From: Bacteroidota bacterium
Lineage (GTDB): Bacteria; Bacteroidota; Bacteroidia; Bacteroidales; SZUA-534
Direction of reading: 5' to 3'
NCBI GenBank assembly: GCA_003250355.1
Contig: QKGS01000067.1
Location: 186,001 to 250,000, forward strand
Length of the DNA stretch: 64,000 nt
Positions 9,288 through 17,348 of the stretch are shown here, in pieces. The notes beneath the pieces are model-generated. The model saw nothing but the letters and a program-made list of their open reading frames with translations. It had not been told where the DNA came from and did not search any database. Both the position numbers and the translations under genes were made by a program. Each line of letters opens with the position of its first letter. Positions within the stretch are counted from its first letter, which is position 1.

Positions 9288-9623
9288 CTAAAGAAATAAG
9301 CGTACAATAAATTCCTCGCCAAACTCCTCAAAATCAATAGCTTTTCCTGCTTTTTTAGCTTCTTTGTAAACCATTGGTAATCCGCATCCAAGTTTGTCGA
9401 TATAGCGTAGATTTTCCATAAATCTCAGAATTACCGGGTTTATACTATACGACACTCCTGCCTTTAGTTGTTCAATTGTAATGGTATTAGGTAATTTGCC
9501 TGGTGAACGAAATTCAATACGGTTATTAAATAAAAATATTCTAATGCGCGAACCTTCAATTGAGTAATTACGATGAATAGCGGCGTTTGTTATTAGAATT
9601 ATTTTCTCCGCATTGCTACCCAA
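9288..9623 (-). pseudogene. Remnant of a RecG-like/Schlafen-type ATPase (C-terminal HATPase_c_4 piece)
   Basis: The readable part starts with NAAIHRNYSIEGSRIRIFLF, then NRIEFRSPGKLP and NPVILRFMENLRYIDKLGCGLP. This is the H-R-[DN]-Y / PG-x-LP / G-x-G-[LI] pattern of the C-terminal ATP-binding region of COG2865-type proteins, normally 400-500 residues long. Only ~105 residues remain. The only possible start is a TTG inside the 3' end of the EamA gene, so the N-terminal half is missing. It resembles the matching part of the intact gene at 27321-28826. It is most likely a decayed fragment left by a deletion or insertion at the end of the polysaccharide cluster. Confidence 0.65.
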
Positions 9624-10468
9624 ACCCTTTCTGGCAACATTTCAAATACCGAAACCCCCATAATAATAACCGCACCAATATAAAAATTAGAAGCAGGCAC
9701 TTCGTTAAAAATAAGGTATGCAATAACGGCTCCGTATACTAATTGCAACCCACTCAGAATACCAACCGTACTTACCGTAAAATGCTTATATGCATACACA
9801 ATAAGTCCGTGAGATCCAATAGTAAAGAAAGAGGCCAAAATTACTATTAACCCGGCTTCGGTTGCAGTAGGTATTATGAACTTTGGTGTAACCAGCCATA
9901 CCGGAGCTGAAAGTATCAGAAACGAAAACAAAATATGATACCCCATAGTGGTAACTGTGTTCACTTGTGTTAAATGCTTACGGGTTAGTATTCCCCTGAG
10001 CGAGAATAGAACGGCCGACAGCAAGCCAACAGCAATACCAATGGTTACATCATTCTGCAATGTAAGTTCGGGAATAAGGAAATATATACCTGCAAGTATT
10101 CCGAAGCCACCAAGAATTTGTTTTTGCGATATTTTGGTTTTAAAAAACAGCGATTCTAAAAATACCGATATCACAGGGTATGTAAACAGCGAAAGTATAC
10201 CAATGGCAACAGACGATAGTTTAATTGACAAAAAATATGTCCACCAGTGAAATCCCATAATACAACCGGTTATAAGCAGCCATATAAGCTCAATGCGGGT
10301 TACACGCACCTTTCTCATTATTGCCAGTAAGGCAAATGCTATTGCCGAACCAAACAGACAACGCCACCAGATAAGCGGCCCCGCCGGTATATTTATTCCG
10401 GTAGCAAACTGAGCGGGAATACTTAGCAAAAATATTCCCAAATGTAGCAATAGTACGTTCTTGTTCAT
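9599..10468 (-). CDS. EamA/RhaT family drug/metabolite transporter
   Basis: The 289-residue protein has about ten hydrophobic segments arranged as two EamA repeats. The first repeat includes ATGINIPAGPLIWWRCLFGSAIAFALL and a G-C-I-M-G-F-H-W-W-T-Y-F motif; the second begins near LLSAVLFSLRGILTRKHL. The length and topology match DMT-superfamily exporters. It probably exports a small metabolite from the cytoplasm; the substrate cannot be predicted. The gene ends inside the ATPase relic, whose open frame overlaps its last 25 bases, so its 3' end may mark an old rearrangement junction although the protein itself looks complete. Confidence 0.88.
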   Translation of the reverse strand: MNKNVLLLHLGIFLLSIPAQFATGINIPAGPLIWWRCLFGSAIAFALLAIMRKVRVTRIELIWLLITGCIMGFHWWTYFLSIKLSSVAIGILSLFTYPVISVFLESLFFKTKISQKQILGGFGILAGIYFLIPELTLQNDVTIGIAVGLLSAVLFSLRGILTRKHLTQVNTVTTMGYHILFSFLILSAPVWLVTPKFIIPTATEAGLIVILASFFTIGSHGLIVYAYKHFTVSTVGILSGLQLVYGAVIAYLIFNEVPASNFYIGAVIIMGVSVFEMLPERVWVAMRRK

Positions 10469-10510
10469 TTTGTCGGTTTATGAGTCGACAAAGGTAAACA
10501 GAGTTTTTTG

Positions 10511-12685
10511 TTATTGCTTCATAAACTTGCAGGTTTCATTTCCTATTTCTGTTTCAACATTAATAAGGTACAATCCCGAAGATAATGTCGCAATATCGGC
10601 CTGAATAGTATACTTATCATTACAGCTTTGCTGCCATACCAAAACACCCTGTCGGTTATATATGCTCACCTGCTTTACTATTTTGTCATTTTCAATAAAA
10701 ATGTAGTCTTGGGCAGGGTTAGGGAATACTTTCGCACTTACTGTTTGGTAATTACCTGCACTTAAGCCCGGAGTGTAGAAGTCTTCAAATTCGGAATCTA
10801 AAAATGCCAATCTCTCATTAATAAATGTTTTAATCCGGCTTATTTCTTCGGTATATGAAGTAGCCCAAGGTTTGGTTTCAACTACCTCGGTATAATTATT
10901 TTCTAATGTTCCCCATTTTTTAAAATGCCGCTCTTTAGCTACATCAACAAGGTTAGTAACCGAATCAATATAATTGTACAGGTATGTTTTATTGAAAATA
11001 GTACTTCGCAGTTCTTTATATCGATAGTACACTTGGTTTGAAAATATGGGGTCGTTCAACAGTTGTATTATCCATAAATCGGGAGCAGGGTTCATACTGC
11101 TGTAAACACCCGAAGCCCAGCCCGAGCCATTGTTAAATGAAACATATCGCCATGCCCAGTCAAAGTCCCATACCGGACCGGAGTATATAAGGCCACCGTT
11201 ACTGTCTTTCATTTTGTAGTAATACTTGCTCTTTTTGTATGCATCAATATTTCTGCAAAGTTCATTTATAAGGTAATAATCAATAAATGAGCGGGTATTA
11301 ATATATGGTGCATATCCGAGAACGGGGTCGGCAAAATTTTCTCCAAACAGAGCCGATTCAAAAGCATCAATATAATTTTCCAGATATTGCTTCTGAACAT
11401 CAACCAGTTCATCGGCTCTAGGGTCGTGATATATAAAGTTCACATCGTTAATCAAATAGCTTCGTGATATTTTGCTTGTCCAATAATCATTTTCGGTTGT
11501 TTCGTCTACTTTAAAAATATAACCTCCGGTTAGTTCATCGCCTGCAATGTCGGTCTCTTTCAGGTTCGATATGTCGACACGCCCTTTGTCGCGCTTTATT
11601 TTTTCAGCAAAGATATAAAGCCCCATATATTCATCGTTCAGCATTACCTCGCAATGCTTGGTGCGTGATGCATAGTGTCCCATTTTGTTAAACAGGTGAA
11701 GTGTAAGTGTATTTCTCAAAAGCGAGTTATCGCCAAAATTCGATATCAGAATCCAATCGTTTTCTTTAGGCATGTCCCACATAGGTACATTAAGGTTTTG
11801 TTCCAAATTGTCGCGGGTTTCTATTGCAAAAGGCTTTTGTGGAAATTCGGCCGATGAGTTGCCCCGTATCTCAATACCAATATTTCCATTGTAAATATTT
11901 GCCGTATCCGATTGTTTATTAAGTGTTCCGTTGTCAATTATTTTTAACGAAGCCTTTATTTTAGGGTCGTCATAATCTTCGTGCCAAGGAATAGTTGCGC
12001 CACCTTCGGTTTCAATAATAACAATAGGTAAGTTCGTAGAATCAAGTTTTACCTCTATTATTTCAAGCCAGGCCGGAGATGCGCCATATTGTATTGTTGC
12101 GGTTTTTATGCCCACAACAAAATCGGCAATCATACTCAAATCGTTCGATGAATTACTTCTGTTATGAACCTGAACTGCCAATACATTTGTACCGGATACT
12201 AAAATTGAAGAAAGAAAATCTTTGTTAATTTTAAAATATTCACGCTTGCCACCCTGATAAAGCAATGCTTCTCTGCTTGAACTTGCTAATTCATTATATG
12301 CCGGAGGAGTTCCTGCCAATCCGCTGCGGGCTATTTCAATTCCGTTCAGATATGCTACAAAAGCGTCATCATAGTCGATACATAAATATGCCGATTCTAT
12401 GTCAGATAATTGTGTTAAGCTAAATTCACGACGACAGTATAGTGATAATTCCTGATTAACAATTGTTGCATCGTCATTATCGCCAAAGCCCAAACCACCT
12501 GAACCTTGTGACCAACTACTTGCATCAAATCCATTTGCGCTCCAATTTGCCGGAGGCTCCGATACTCCCTCAAAATACTTCCATTGGTCTGAATAATTTA
12601 CTAATATTTCCCAATGGTCAACTTGTGAAAAAGTTGTACATATTGATAAGAATGATATTACAATTAAGGAGAATGATTTTTTCAT
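10511..12685 (-). CDS. Secreted CotH kinase family protein with T9SS C-terminal sorting domain
   Basis: 724 residues. A signal peptide (MKKSFSLIVISFLSICTTFSQ) is followed by a jelly-roll-like domain of roughly 25-190 (WKYFEG...ANGFDASSWSQGSGGLGFGD, a galactose-binding-like fold). The CotH domain spans about 210-560: IEIRGNSSAEFPQKPF, LRNTLTLHLFNKMG, GLYIFAEKIKRDKGRVDI, GGYIFKVD, and the kinase-like metal motif GPVWDFDWAW. The C-terminal ~75 residues (VFPNPAQDYIFIE ... SSGLYLINVETE) form a type A T9SS sorting domain, so the protein is secreted and anchored at the cell surface. CotH proteins phosphorylate partner proteins in Bacillus spores; the role in Bacteroidota is unknown. A -7 box (TAAGTTTG on the minus strand, 12711-12718) lies 26 bases upstream. 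Confidence 0.88.
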   Translation of the reverse strand: MKKSFSLIVISFLSICTTFSQVDHWEILVNYSDQWKYFEGVSEPPANWSANGFDASSWSQGSGGLGFGDNDDATIVNQELSLYCRREFSLTQLSDIESAYLCIDYDDAFVAYLNGIEIARSGLAGTPPAYNELASSSREALLYQGGKREYFKINKDFLSSILVSGTNVLAVQVHNRSNSSNDLSMIADFVVGIKTATIQYGASPAWLEIIEVKLDSTNLPIVIIETEGGATIPWHEDYDDPKIKASLKIIDNGTLNKQSDTANIYNGNIGIEIRGNSSAEFPQKPFAIETRDNLEQNLNVPMWDMPKENDWILISNFGDNSLLRNTLTLHLFNKMGHYASRTKHCEVMLNDEYMGLYIFAEKIKRDKGRVDISNLKETDIAGDELTGGYIFKVDETTENDYWTSKISRSYLINDVNFIYHDPRADELVDVQKQYLENYIDAFESALFGENFADPVLGYAPYINTRSFIDYYLINELCRNIDAYKKSKYYYKMKDSNGGLIYSGPVWDFDWAWRYVSFNNGSGWASGVYSSMNPAPDLWIIQLLNDPIFSNQVYYRYKELRSTIFNKTYLYNYIDSVTNLVDVAKERHFKKWGTLENNYTEVVETKPWATSYTEEISRIKTFINERLAFLDSEFEDFYTPGLSAGNYQTVSAKVFPNPAQDYIFIENDKIVKQVSIYNRQGVLVWQQSCNDKYTIQADIATLSSGLYLINVETEIGNETCKFMKQ

Positions 12686-12856
12686 AATTTTATATTCGAG
12701 TTGTTATATTCAAACTTAAAAATTAATGCTTGAAAATAATGTTTTAACCCATTACAAAAACTATACAATCTGAAATATTGGTATTGTTTTACAATAAACT
12801 AAATAAAAAACAGGTAAATAAACTTTACTAGCTTTGCAGTAAAAATATTTTCAAAA

Positions 12857-13390
12857 ATGAGCAGAGGAAGAAGCAATCGTTCGGGAAAAAATCAGGGACA
12901 ACGACCAAATCAACGCCCGGCAACTATGCGAACACGAATAGGTTCGGGTAACGAAACAGAGGTAACACTCAGTTTGTTGAAAGAGCTTTTACACTCACGA
13001 AACGAAAGCGAACAATACTTTGCAAAGCAAAAACTAAAAGCTTACGAAAATGCTCTGATATTAAAGTCCGGAGTTCGTGTAAAACGTAAAGGCGAAGCAA
13101 AAACTCAACCACCCGAAAAAGGCGATACAATAACTGTCAGGTACACCGGAGCCCGCCCCGATGGTAAATTCTTCGATTCAGGAAATATTACATTTATAGT
13201 AGGCAAAGGAGAGGTAATACAGGCTTGGGACGAAGCTTTTTTACATATTAACGAAGGGCAGGATGCAACAATATTCTGTCCGTCGGCTACTGCTTACGGC
13301 AAACGGGGAGCCGGAAAATTGATTCCTCCGCATACAACTCTTATTTTTGATGTAACCCTGCTGAAGATATCTAGACTTAGAAAACAGTAA
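12857..13390 (+). CDS. FKBP-type peptidyl-prolyl cis-trans isomerase
   Basis: A 177-residue protein. Residues ~90-177 form one FKBP domain: GDTITVRYTGARPDGKFFDS, FIVGKGEVIQAWDEAFLHI, PSATAYGKRGAGKLIPPHTTLIFDVTLL, with the usual Y-T-G, V-I-x-x-W-[DE], A-Y-G and I-P-P residues. The first ~30 residues are rich in Arg, Asn, Gln and Gly (SRGRSNRSGKNQGQRPNQR) without a signal peptide or lipobox, unlike most Bacteroidota FKBPs, which are exported. Residues 30-75 form a charged helix, as in the FkpA/Mip dimerisation arm. It should be a cytoplasmic folding helper, possibly binding nucleic acid or ribosomes through the basic tail (inference). A -7 box TAGCTTTG at 12829-12836 lies 20 bases before the ATG. 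Confidence 0.88.
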   Translation: MSRGRSNRSGKNQGQRPNQRPATMRTRIGSGNETEVTLSLLKELLHSRNESEQYFAKQKLKAYENALILKSGVRVKRKGEAKTQPPEKGDTITVRYTGARPDGKFFDSGNITFIVGKGEVIQAWDEAFLHINEGQDATIFCPSATAYGKRGAGKLIPPHTTLIFDVTLLKISRLRKQ

Positions 13391-13434
13391 TACGGGCTTA
13401 CCGGGACAAGCAAATAAATAATTGGATTGTACAA

Positions 13435-13466
13435 TTTGTATAATCTAATGGCGTTTTGTATTTTTG
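13435..13466 (+). promoter_or_regulatory. Bacteroidota sigma-ABfr type promoter
   Basis: TTTG at 13435-13438, a 20-base spacer and TATTTTTG at 13459-13466 match the -33/-7 consensus TTTG-N19/20-TAnnTTTG. Transcription should start near 13473, about 12 bases before the ATG at 13485 of the GNAT-like/HTH pair. Confidence 0.65.
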
Positions 13467-13484
13467 TATAAGGCATTTAATAAT

Positions 13485-13991
13485 ATGAATATAAAAATAC
13501 AAGAGAATAAAACAGGGAATTGGATTGAAGCTTCAATTATTGATGGAACTAACATTCAGCTACCAAATATTCAAATGGATTGGAGATTCAATTTTGCAAA
13601 ACACTCAAAAGAAAAATACGCTTACTCTTTTGCATTAGTAACCAAACTAAATCCGGATACAATACAAGGGTGTTTGATATACAAAATGCAGAATAATGAA
13701 GAACCGTATATGGCATATTTAGAAATTGCCCCTTATAATAGAGGTATAGAAAAGGAATTTCTTGATATTGCAGGTTATTTAATTGCATATGCATGCAGAT
13801 TAAGCTTTAAGTTAGGAAAAAATTATTTTAAAGGTTGGTTAGCATTTGATGTCTTAGAAGAAAAGAAGGAGGATGAATTAAAGTTAATGACCATATATTC
13901 ATCAAAGTATGGGGCTAAAAGATTTGGTAAAACAACAATGATTATTGAGCCAGTAAAAGGTGAAGAACTAATAAGAGAATACTTAAAGTAA
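13485..13991 (+). CDS. GNAT-fold acetyltransferase-like protein (first gene of a two-gene toxin-antitoxin-like module)
   Basis: 168 residues from ATG 13485; a TTG at 13464 overlaps the promoter and is rejected. The sequence fits a diverged GNAT layout: strand pair YSFALVTKL/QGCLIYKM, central strand AYLEIAPYNRG (the beta4/beta5 region), a helix (EFLDIAGYLIAYACRLSFKLG) in the position of the CoA-binding helix, KGWLAFDV, then YGAKRFGKTTMIIEP. The classical R/Q-x-x-G-x-G/A pyrophosphate loop is not evident. It is 17 bases upstream of an XRE-like HTH gene, the organisation of GNAT-type toxin modules. No known toxin family could be assigned with certainty; it could also be a stand-alone modifying enzyme. 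Confidence 0.6.
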   Translation: MNIKIQENKTGNWIEASIIDGTNIQLPNIQMDWRFNFAKHSKEKYAYSFALVTKLNPDTIQGCLIYKMQNNEEPYMAYLEIAPYNRGIEKEFLDIAGYLIAYACRLSFKLGKNYFKGWLAFDVLEEKKEDELKLMTIYSSKYGAKRFGKTTMIIEPVKGEELIREYLK

Positions 13992-14008
13992 GTTTAAAAT
14001 TATATGTC

Positions 14009-14485
14009 ATGAAAACAAAAAATACAAATACCGAGATTACTAATAATGATATATGGAATAATAATAAAGCACAAAAACTCAGAGACCATATATTATCAGA
14101 ATCTAAAAAGCAATCGGCAGAAAGATTATTAAGAAATGAATTATTGTCAATTCAGTATAAAATCGAAGATTATATTGACAATGAAGATATTGATACAGAA
14201 ATGAAGATTCTTGATTTTGTAAAACTTTACCTTAATTCATTTAATATTACAAAAAAGAAACTTGCATCTGCTTTTGAAATGAAAGACTCTAACCTTCATA
14301 AATATTTAAAAGGAGAAAGAAAATTAAATCCGGATATAGTTTTCAAGTTGAGCTCATTTTCTCATACAAAACCTGAATTATGGTACTTTATACAAGCAAA
14401 AAATGAATTACTAAAACTTAAGAAAGAAAAGAATAATTTGAATCAATATAAAAAATACAGTTATGAAAATATTATGGAACTATAA
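14009..14485 (+). CDS. Helix-turn-helix (XRE/HigA-like) protein, probable antitoxin
   Basis: 158 residues. The first ~65 are acidic and helical (SAERLLRNELLSIQYKIEDYIDNED). Residues ~85-125 form an XRE-type HTH: NITKKKLASAFEMKDSNLHKYL followed by KGERKLNPDIVFKLSSF, the helix-turn-helix plus GxRxLxxxxAxKL element of the HigA/antitoxin class. The gene follows the GNAT-like gene by 17 bases under one promoter. The arrangement and size suggest an antitoxin or autoregulator that binds its partner through the N-terminal helices (inference). The C-terminal tail is lysine- and asparagine-rich. Confidence 0.72.
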   Translation: MKTKNTNTEITNNDIWNNNKAQKLRDHILSESKKQSAERLLRNELLSIQYKIEDYIDNEDIDTEMKILDFVKLYLNSFNITKKKLASAFEMKDSNLHKYLKGERKLNPDIVFKLSSFSHTKPELWYFIQAKNELLKLKKEKNNLNQYKKYSYENIMEL

Positions 14486-14512
14486 AACATAAATTAAATT
14501 GTATAAAAAACA

Positions 14513-15376
14513 TTGAACAAGACAATAGATAAAATACAGTTTAAAGGAGGCTTACCCCTTGAATTTGAAATAATTGATGTTTCAAAAACCTATGCCTTAA
14601 AAAAGGGGATGATGGCAAAGCCTCACAGGGCTCAGTTCTATCACATTCTTTGGATTGATAAAGGAAAAGGTACTCACTTTGTTGATTTCAACCCTATTGA
14701 ATATACCGATAATTCAATAATATTTATACCATGCAACAGTGTTAATAAATTTGACTCAGAGGGTATATATACCGGCAAAGCAATTCTGTTTACCGATTCA
14801 TTTTTTTGTAAAAACAGTAATGACCATAAATATTTAAACTCCAGTATTTTATTCAGTGATTTGTATCCGCCGGCAGTAATTAAACACTGTTTGGGCGAAT
14901 GTGAGTTAAGTACATTAATGAATGCAATGGAAACTGAATTTATTCGTGAAGCAGATAATGCCCAATATCAGATATTGCATAATATGCTTCATATATTTTT
15001 ATTACAGGCTGAACGCGAAATGCGAAAGCAAGGGTTTCTGGAATTAAAAACCGGCACAAACCTCGATTATTTACTGGTATTTAAAGAATTACTTACGAAG
15101 AATTTCAGAACTGAAAAAACGGTAAGTAAATATGCTTCAGATATAAATATTACCGAAAAACAATTGCATAAAGCTACTACTACCTTGCTTGATAAAACCC
15201 CGAAGCAGTTAATTGATGAGCAGATAATACTTGAAGCAAAACGGTTGCTTGTACACAGTAATCAATCAATTAAGGAAATAGCCTACGAACTGGGTTACGA
15301 TGAACCTACCAATTTTATAAAATACTTCCGTAAACATAACGGCTGTACACCTTCTGAGTTTAGAGAAAGTTATTAG
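14513..15376 (+). CDS. AraC family transcriptional regulator
   Basis: 287 residues starting at a TTG (14513); an in-frame stop at 14504 leaves no earlier start and the next Met is near residue 33 inside the sensor domain. The N-terminal cupin-like sensor reads AQFYHILWIDKGKGTHFVDF and NSIIFIPCNSVNKFD. The C-terminal double HTH begins near residue 195: TVSKYASDINITEKQLHKA, then SNQSIKEIAYELGYDEPTNFIKYFRKHNGCTPSEFR, the standard AraC/XylS signature. It lies 395 bases upstream of a co-directed SnoaL-like lipoprotein gene that it may control (inference). Confidence 0.92.
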   Translation: MNKTIDKIQFKGGLPLEFEIIDVSKTYALKKGMMAKPHRAQFYHILWIDKGKGTHFVDFNPIEYTDNSIIFIPCNSVNKFDSEGIYTGKAILFTDSFFCKNSNDHKYLNSSILFSDLYPPAVIKHCLGECELSTLMNAMETEFIREADNAQYQILHNMLHIFLLQAEREMRKQGFLELKTGTNLDYLLVFKELLTKNFRTEKTVSKYASDINITEKQLHKATTTLLDKTPKQLIDEQIILEAKRLLVHSNQSIKEIAYELGYDEPTNFIKYFRKHNGCTPSEFRESY

Positions 15377-15771
15377 TCGGCAGTCGGCAGTATCCGGTAG
15401 GCAGCCTCTATAAGATGGGGTCATTGCGAGGGTATTCCCCGAAGCAATATATTTAATTATAAAAGCGGAAGAAAACTATCCGCAAAGGTTTAACCCGCTT
15501 TATTCATTAGGTTTTCAAAACAAGTATTAATAGTTCGGGTTTAATTTTCCAATTCTCAGATTTTCAGATTTTCACATTTTATTCTCGCTATTTTAACCTC
15601 TACATCCCTATCGTTCTTGAGACTGCCTACTGCCCACTGAGGGCTGCTTACTGCTGAATAAGGCCTAAATTTACCATCCAAGGGAGCAAACTTACCTTTC
15701 CCACCTTTTGCATTTGAGCGACCTTTGTCATGTAACAATTTTAAATAAGAACAAGGTCAAAAATTAAACTA
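15377..15771 (+). other. Non-coding interval with repeat debris
   Basis: This 395-base gap has no credible gene. It holds GTCGGCAG/GGCAG direct repeats just after the AraC stop (15376-15405), a piece of the element beginning GTCATTGCGAG (15420-15430), whose reverse complement recurs at 25923-25933, and a dispersed repeat at 15488-15545. It ends in a GACCTTTGTCATG sequence ahead of the lipoprotein gene. A 60-residue minus-strand frame across it has no recognisable content. Confidence 0.55.
15488..15545 (+). repeat. Dispersed intergenic repeat, copy A
   Basis: Starts GTTTAACCCGCTTTATTCAT and ends AGTTCGGGTTTAAT, so its ends are imperfect inverted repeats of AACCCG/CGGGTT. The first ~30 bases recur almost identically at 23800-23830, and the closing AGTTCGGGTTTAAT recurs at 23971-23984. 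A partial match is at 16794-16821. Confidence 0.6.
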
Positions 15772-16659
15772 ATGAGAACACTGAATTTAATTATTGCATT
15801 AGCTGTAGCATTAACAGCTTGCAGTAAAGAGAATGCAAATGAATCAACAACAAAAAATGATGAAAAAATGGAAGTATCGAACAAACAAAAAGTATCAGAG
15901 CTATTAAAGAGTATTGAAACAGGAGCTCAGGAACCTGCAGGTTATATTAACCCTGCGAAGTATATTCAACACAATCAGGGAGTGGCCGATGGTATTCAGG
16001 GTTTTGGAGCTGTATTGGGTCAATTGGCAGAAGCAGCGGCTCACAATCCTGAACTTGCCCCTAAATCGAATACAGTACGAATATTTGCCGATGGCGATTA
16101 TATTATAGCTCACACCGAATACAACTTTTTCGGACCTAAAATTGGGTTTGACATTTTCCGGTTCGAGAACGGGCTTATTGTTGAACACTGGGATAACTTA
16201 CAGGAAACTGTTACCAATACTGCCTCGGGGCGTAGCATGACCGACGGCCCTGCTGAGGTGAAAGATTTGGATAAAACCGAAGCCAACAAAACACTGGTTA
16301 AGAATATGATTAACGATATATTCTTTGGCGCAGCACCCGAAAATATTACTAATTATATCTCTCTTGACCAGTATAACCAACATAATCCATATGTAAAAGA
16401 CGGGTTGGCAGCTTTCGGTGAAGCTATGGAAGAGATGGCAAAAGCCGGTATGCCTATGATTTTTGAAAAGAACCATGCAGTATTTGGCGAAGGTAACTTT
16501 GTACTAAGTGTTACTGAAGGTATATTTATGAATGAGAAAGTTTCTTTCTATGACCTGTTCAGAATTGAAAATGGTAAAATTGTTGAGCACTGGGATACTA
16601 TTGAAAAAATAACTCCGGAGTCAGAAGCTAAGAATAGCAACGGAAAGTTTAATTTTTAA
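15772..16659 (+). CDS. Lipoprotein with two SnoaL/NTF2-like domains
   Basis: 295 residues. The N-terminus MRTLNLIIALAVALTAC has a lipobox (LTAC, Cys17), so it is a lipid-anchored envelope protein. Two ~120-residue SnoaL-like halves follow: the first with YIQHNQGVADGIQGFGAVL and FDIFRFENGLIVEHWDNLQE, the second with YNQHNPYVKDGLAAFGEAM and YDLFRIENGKIVEHWDTIEK. The paired Q-H-N and I-V-E-H-W-D motifs are the SnoaL-like polyketide-cyclase-related signature, here duplicated within one chain. The function may be binding or turnover of a small hydrophobic ligand, with no specific substrate visible. The upstream AraC gene may regulate it. Confidence 0.82.
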   Translation: MRTLNLIIALAVALTACSKENANESTTKNDEKMEVSNKQKVSELLKSIETGAQEPAGYINPAKYIQHNQGVADGIQGFGAVLGQLAEAAAHNPELAPKSNTVRIFADGDYIIAHTEYNFFGPKIGFDIFRFENGLIVEHWDNLQETVTNTASGRSMTDGPAEVKDLDKTEANKTLVKNMINDIFFGAAPENITNYISLDQYNQHNPYVKDGLAAFGEAMEEMAKAGMPMIFEKNHAVFGEGNFVLSVTEGIFMNEKVSFYDLFRIENGKIVEHWDTIEKITPESEAKNSNGKFNF

Positions 16660-16696
16660 TTCTGTGTTATCTGCCGTCCTCTTAATAAAACAATAA

Positions 16697-16729
16697 AGTT
16701 CTGTCAGGTTTCCAAAACCTGACAGAACT
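16697..16729 (+). repeat. Perfect palindrome (AGTTCTGTCAGGT arms)
   Basis: Two 13-base arms, AGTTCTGTCAGGT and ACCTGACAGAACT, flank a 7-base loop, 38 bases after the lipoprotein stop. It can form a strong hairpin but is followed by A rather than T on the plus strand, so it is not a textbook terminator. It looks like one of several palindromic intergenic units in this region. Confidence 0.6.
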
Positions 16730-16836
16730 AAAAAAATAGCCGGAAACCCAAATCGTTTTATCTTATCTTCCATTTTGCAACAATTCAATTGCATGGTTTT
16801 AACCCGCTTTATCGTTAGTTTGTCTTTGGATGATGG

Positions 16837-16931
16837 TGTCCAAAAAGTCTGATAATATCTAATAGAGTTAGATATTTGAGATAAGTCTCGAATAGGTATA
16901 CAAAAAAGGGCTATCAAATACTTTTTGGACA
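16837..16931. repeat. MITE-like element with TGTCCAAAAAGT terminal inverted repeats
   Basis: TGTCCAAAAAGT (16837-16848) and its exact reverse complement ACTTTTTGGACA (16920-16931) enclose 71 bases. The outer right flank reads AGCCCC, so the end in full resembles GGGGCTGTCCAAAAAGT, the style of an insertion-sequence end. No transposase fits inside, so this is a small non-autonomous element or an IS scar. The surrounding interval 16660-16968 contains no gene. Confidence 0.55.
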
Positions 16932-16968
16932 GCCCCTGCAAAAGCCTTTATTCACAAGGGAAATATCT

Positions 16969-17247
16969 TTACCCCCTCTCACTCCCTATTTTCACAACCT
17001 CTTTCATTTTCTCCATTACATGGTCGTAACCTTTACCTTTCACGTGTGGTAAAATACAATCGCTGCAATTCTTAATATTCTTTGTGTATTTCAAATTGCC
17101 CCCGCATTTATCTTTTAACATATAAAGCGGGCAAAAGCAAAACAAACAGTTAAACTCATCGGGATTATTTGTTTTATGGCACGGGAAATATTCGCAATTG
17201 CGGTTTTGTACAAACTTATAGTTCTCGGTTTCGGGGAGTTTTATCAT
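16969..17247 (-). CDS. Cysteine-rich small domain protein (cobalamin-pathway associated family)
   Basis: 92 residues with ten cysteines: NCEYFPCHKT, FNCLFCFCPLYMLKDKCGG and NCSDCILPH. This C-x4-C ... C-x2-C-x-C-P ... C-G-G ... C-x2-C arrangement is the Cys-rich small domain (PF04071) often found with cobalamin biosynthesis genes; it presumably binds metal or an Fe-S cluster. The protein is complete, has no signal peptide and should be cytoplasmic. The neighbouring genes are unrelated, but a cobalamin-riboswitch-controlled gene lies about 4 kb away. Confidence 0.8.
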   Translation of the reverse strand: MIKLPETENYKFVQNRNCEYFPCHKTNNPDEFNCLFCFCPLYMLKDKCGGNLKYTKNIKNCSDCILPHVKGKGYDHVMEKMKEVVKIGSERG

Positions 17248-17348
17248 GTTGTTTATTCAATGTTTAACTGCAAAGTAAGCAAATGATTATAAATTATATC
17301 ATTAAATGAACACTTGTATCTTAAAACCTATAACCTGTAACCTGCAAC

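Noticed and set aside
9288-9623. Intact small ATP-binding protein
   Set aside because: Its only start lies inside the EamA gene and the homologous region is just the C-terminal part of a much longer family.
15556-15738. 60-residue minus-strand frame in the gap after the AraC gene
   Set aside because: It runs through repeat debris and has no recognisable motif.
16621-16941. 106-residue minus-strand frame
   Set aside because: It covers a palindrome, the MITE-like element and the 3' end of the lipoprotein gene; its composition is not protein-like.
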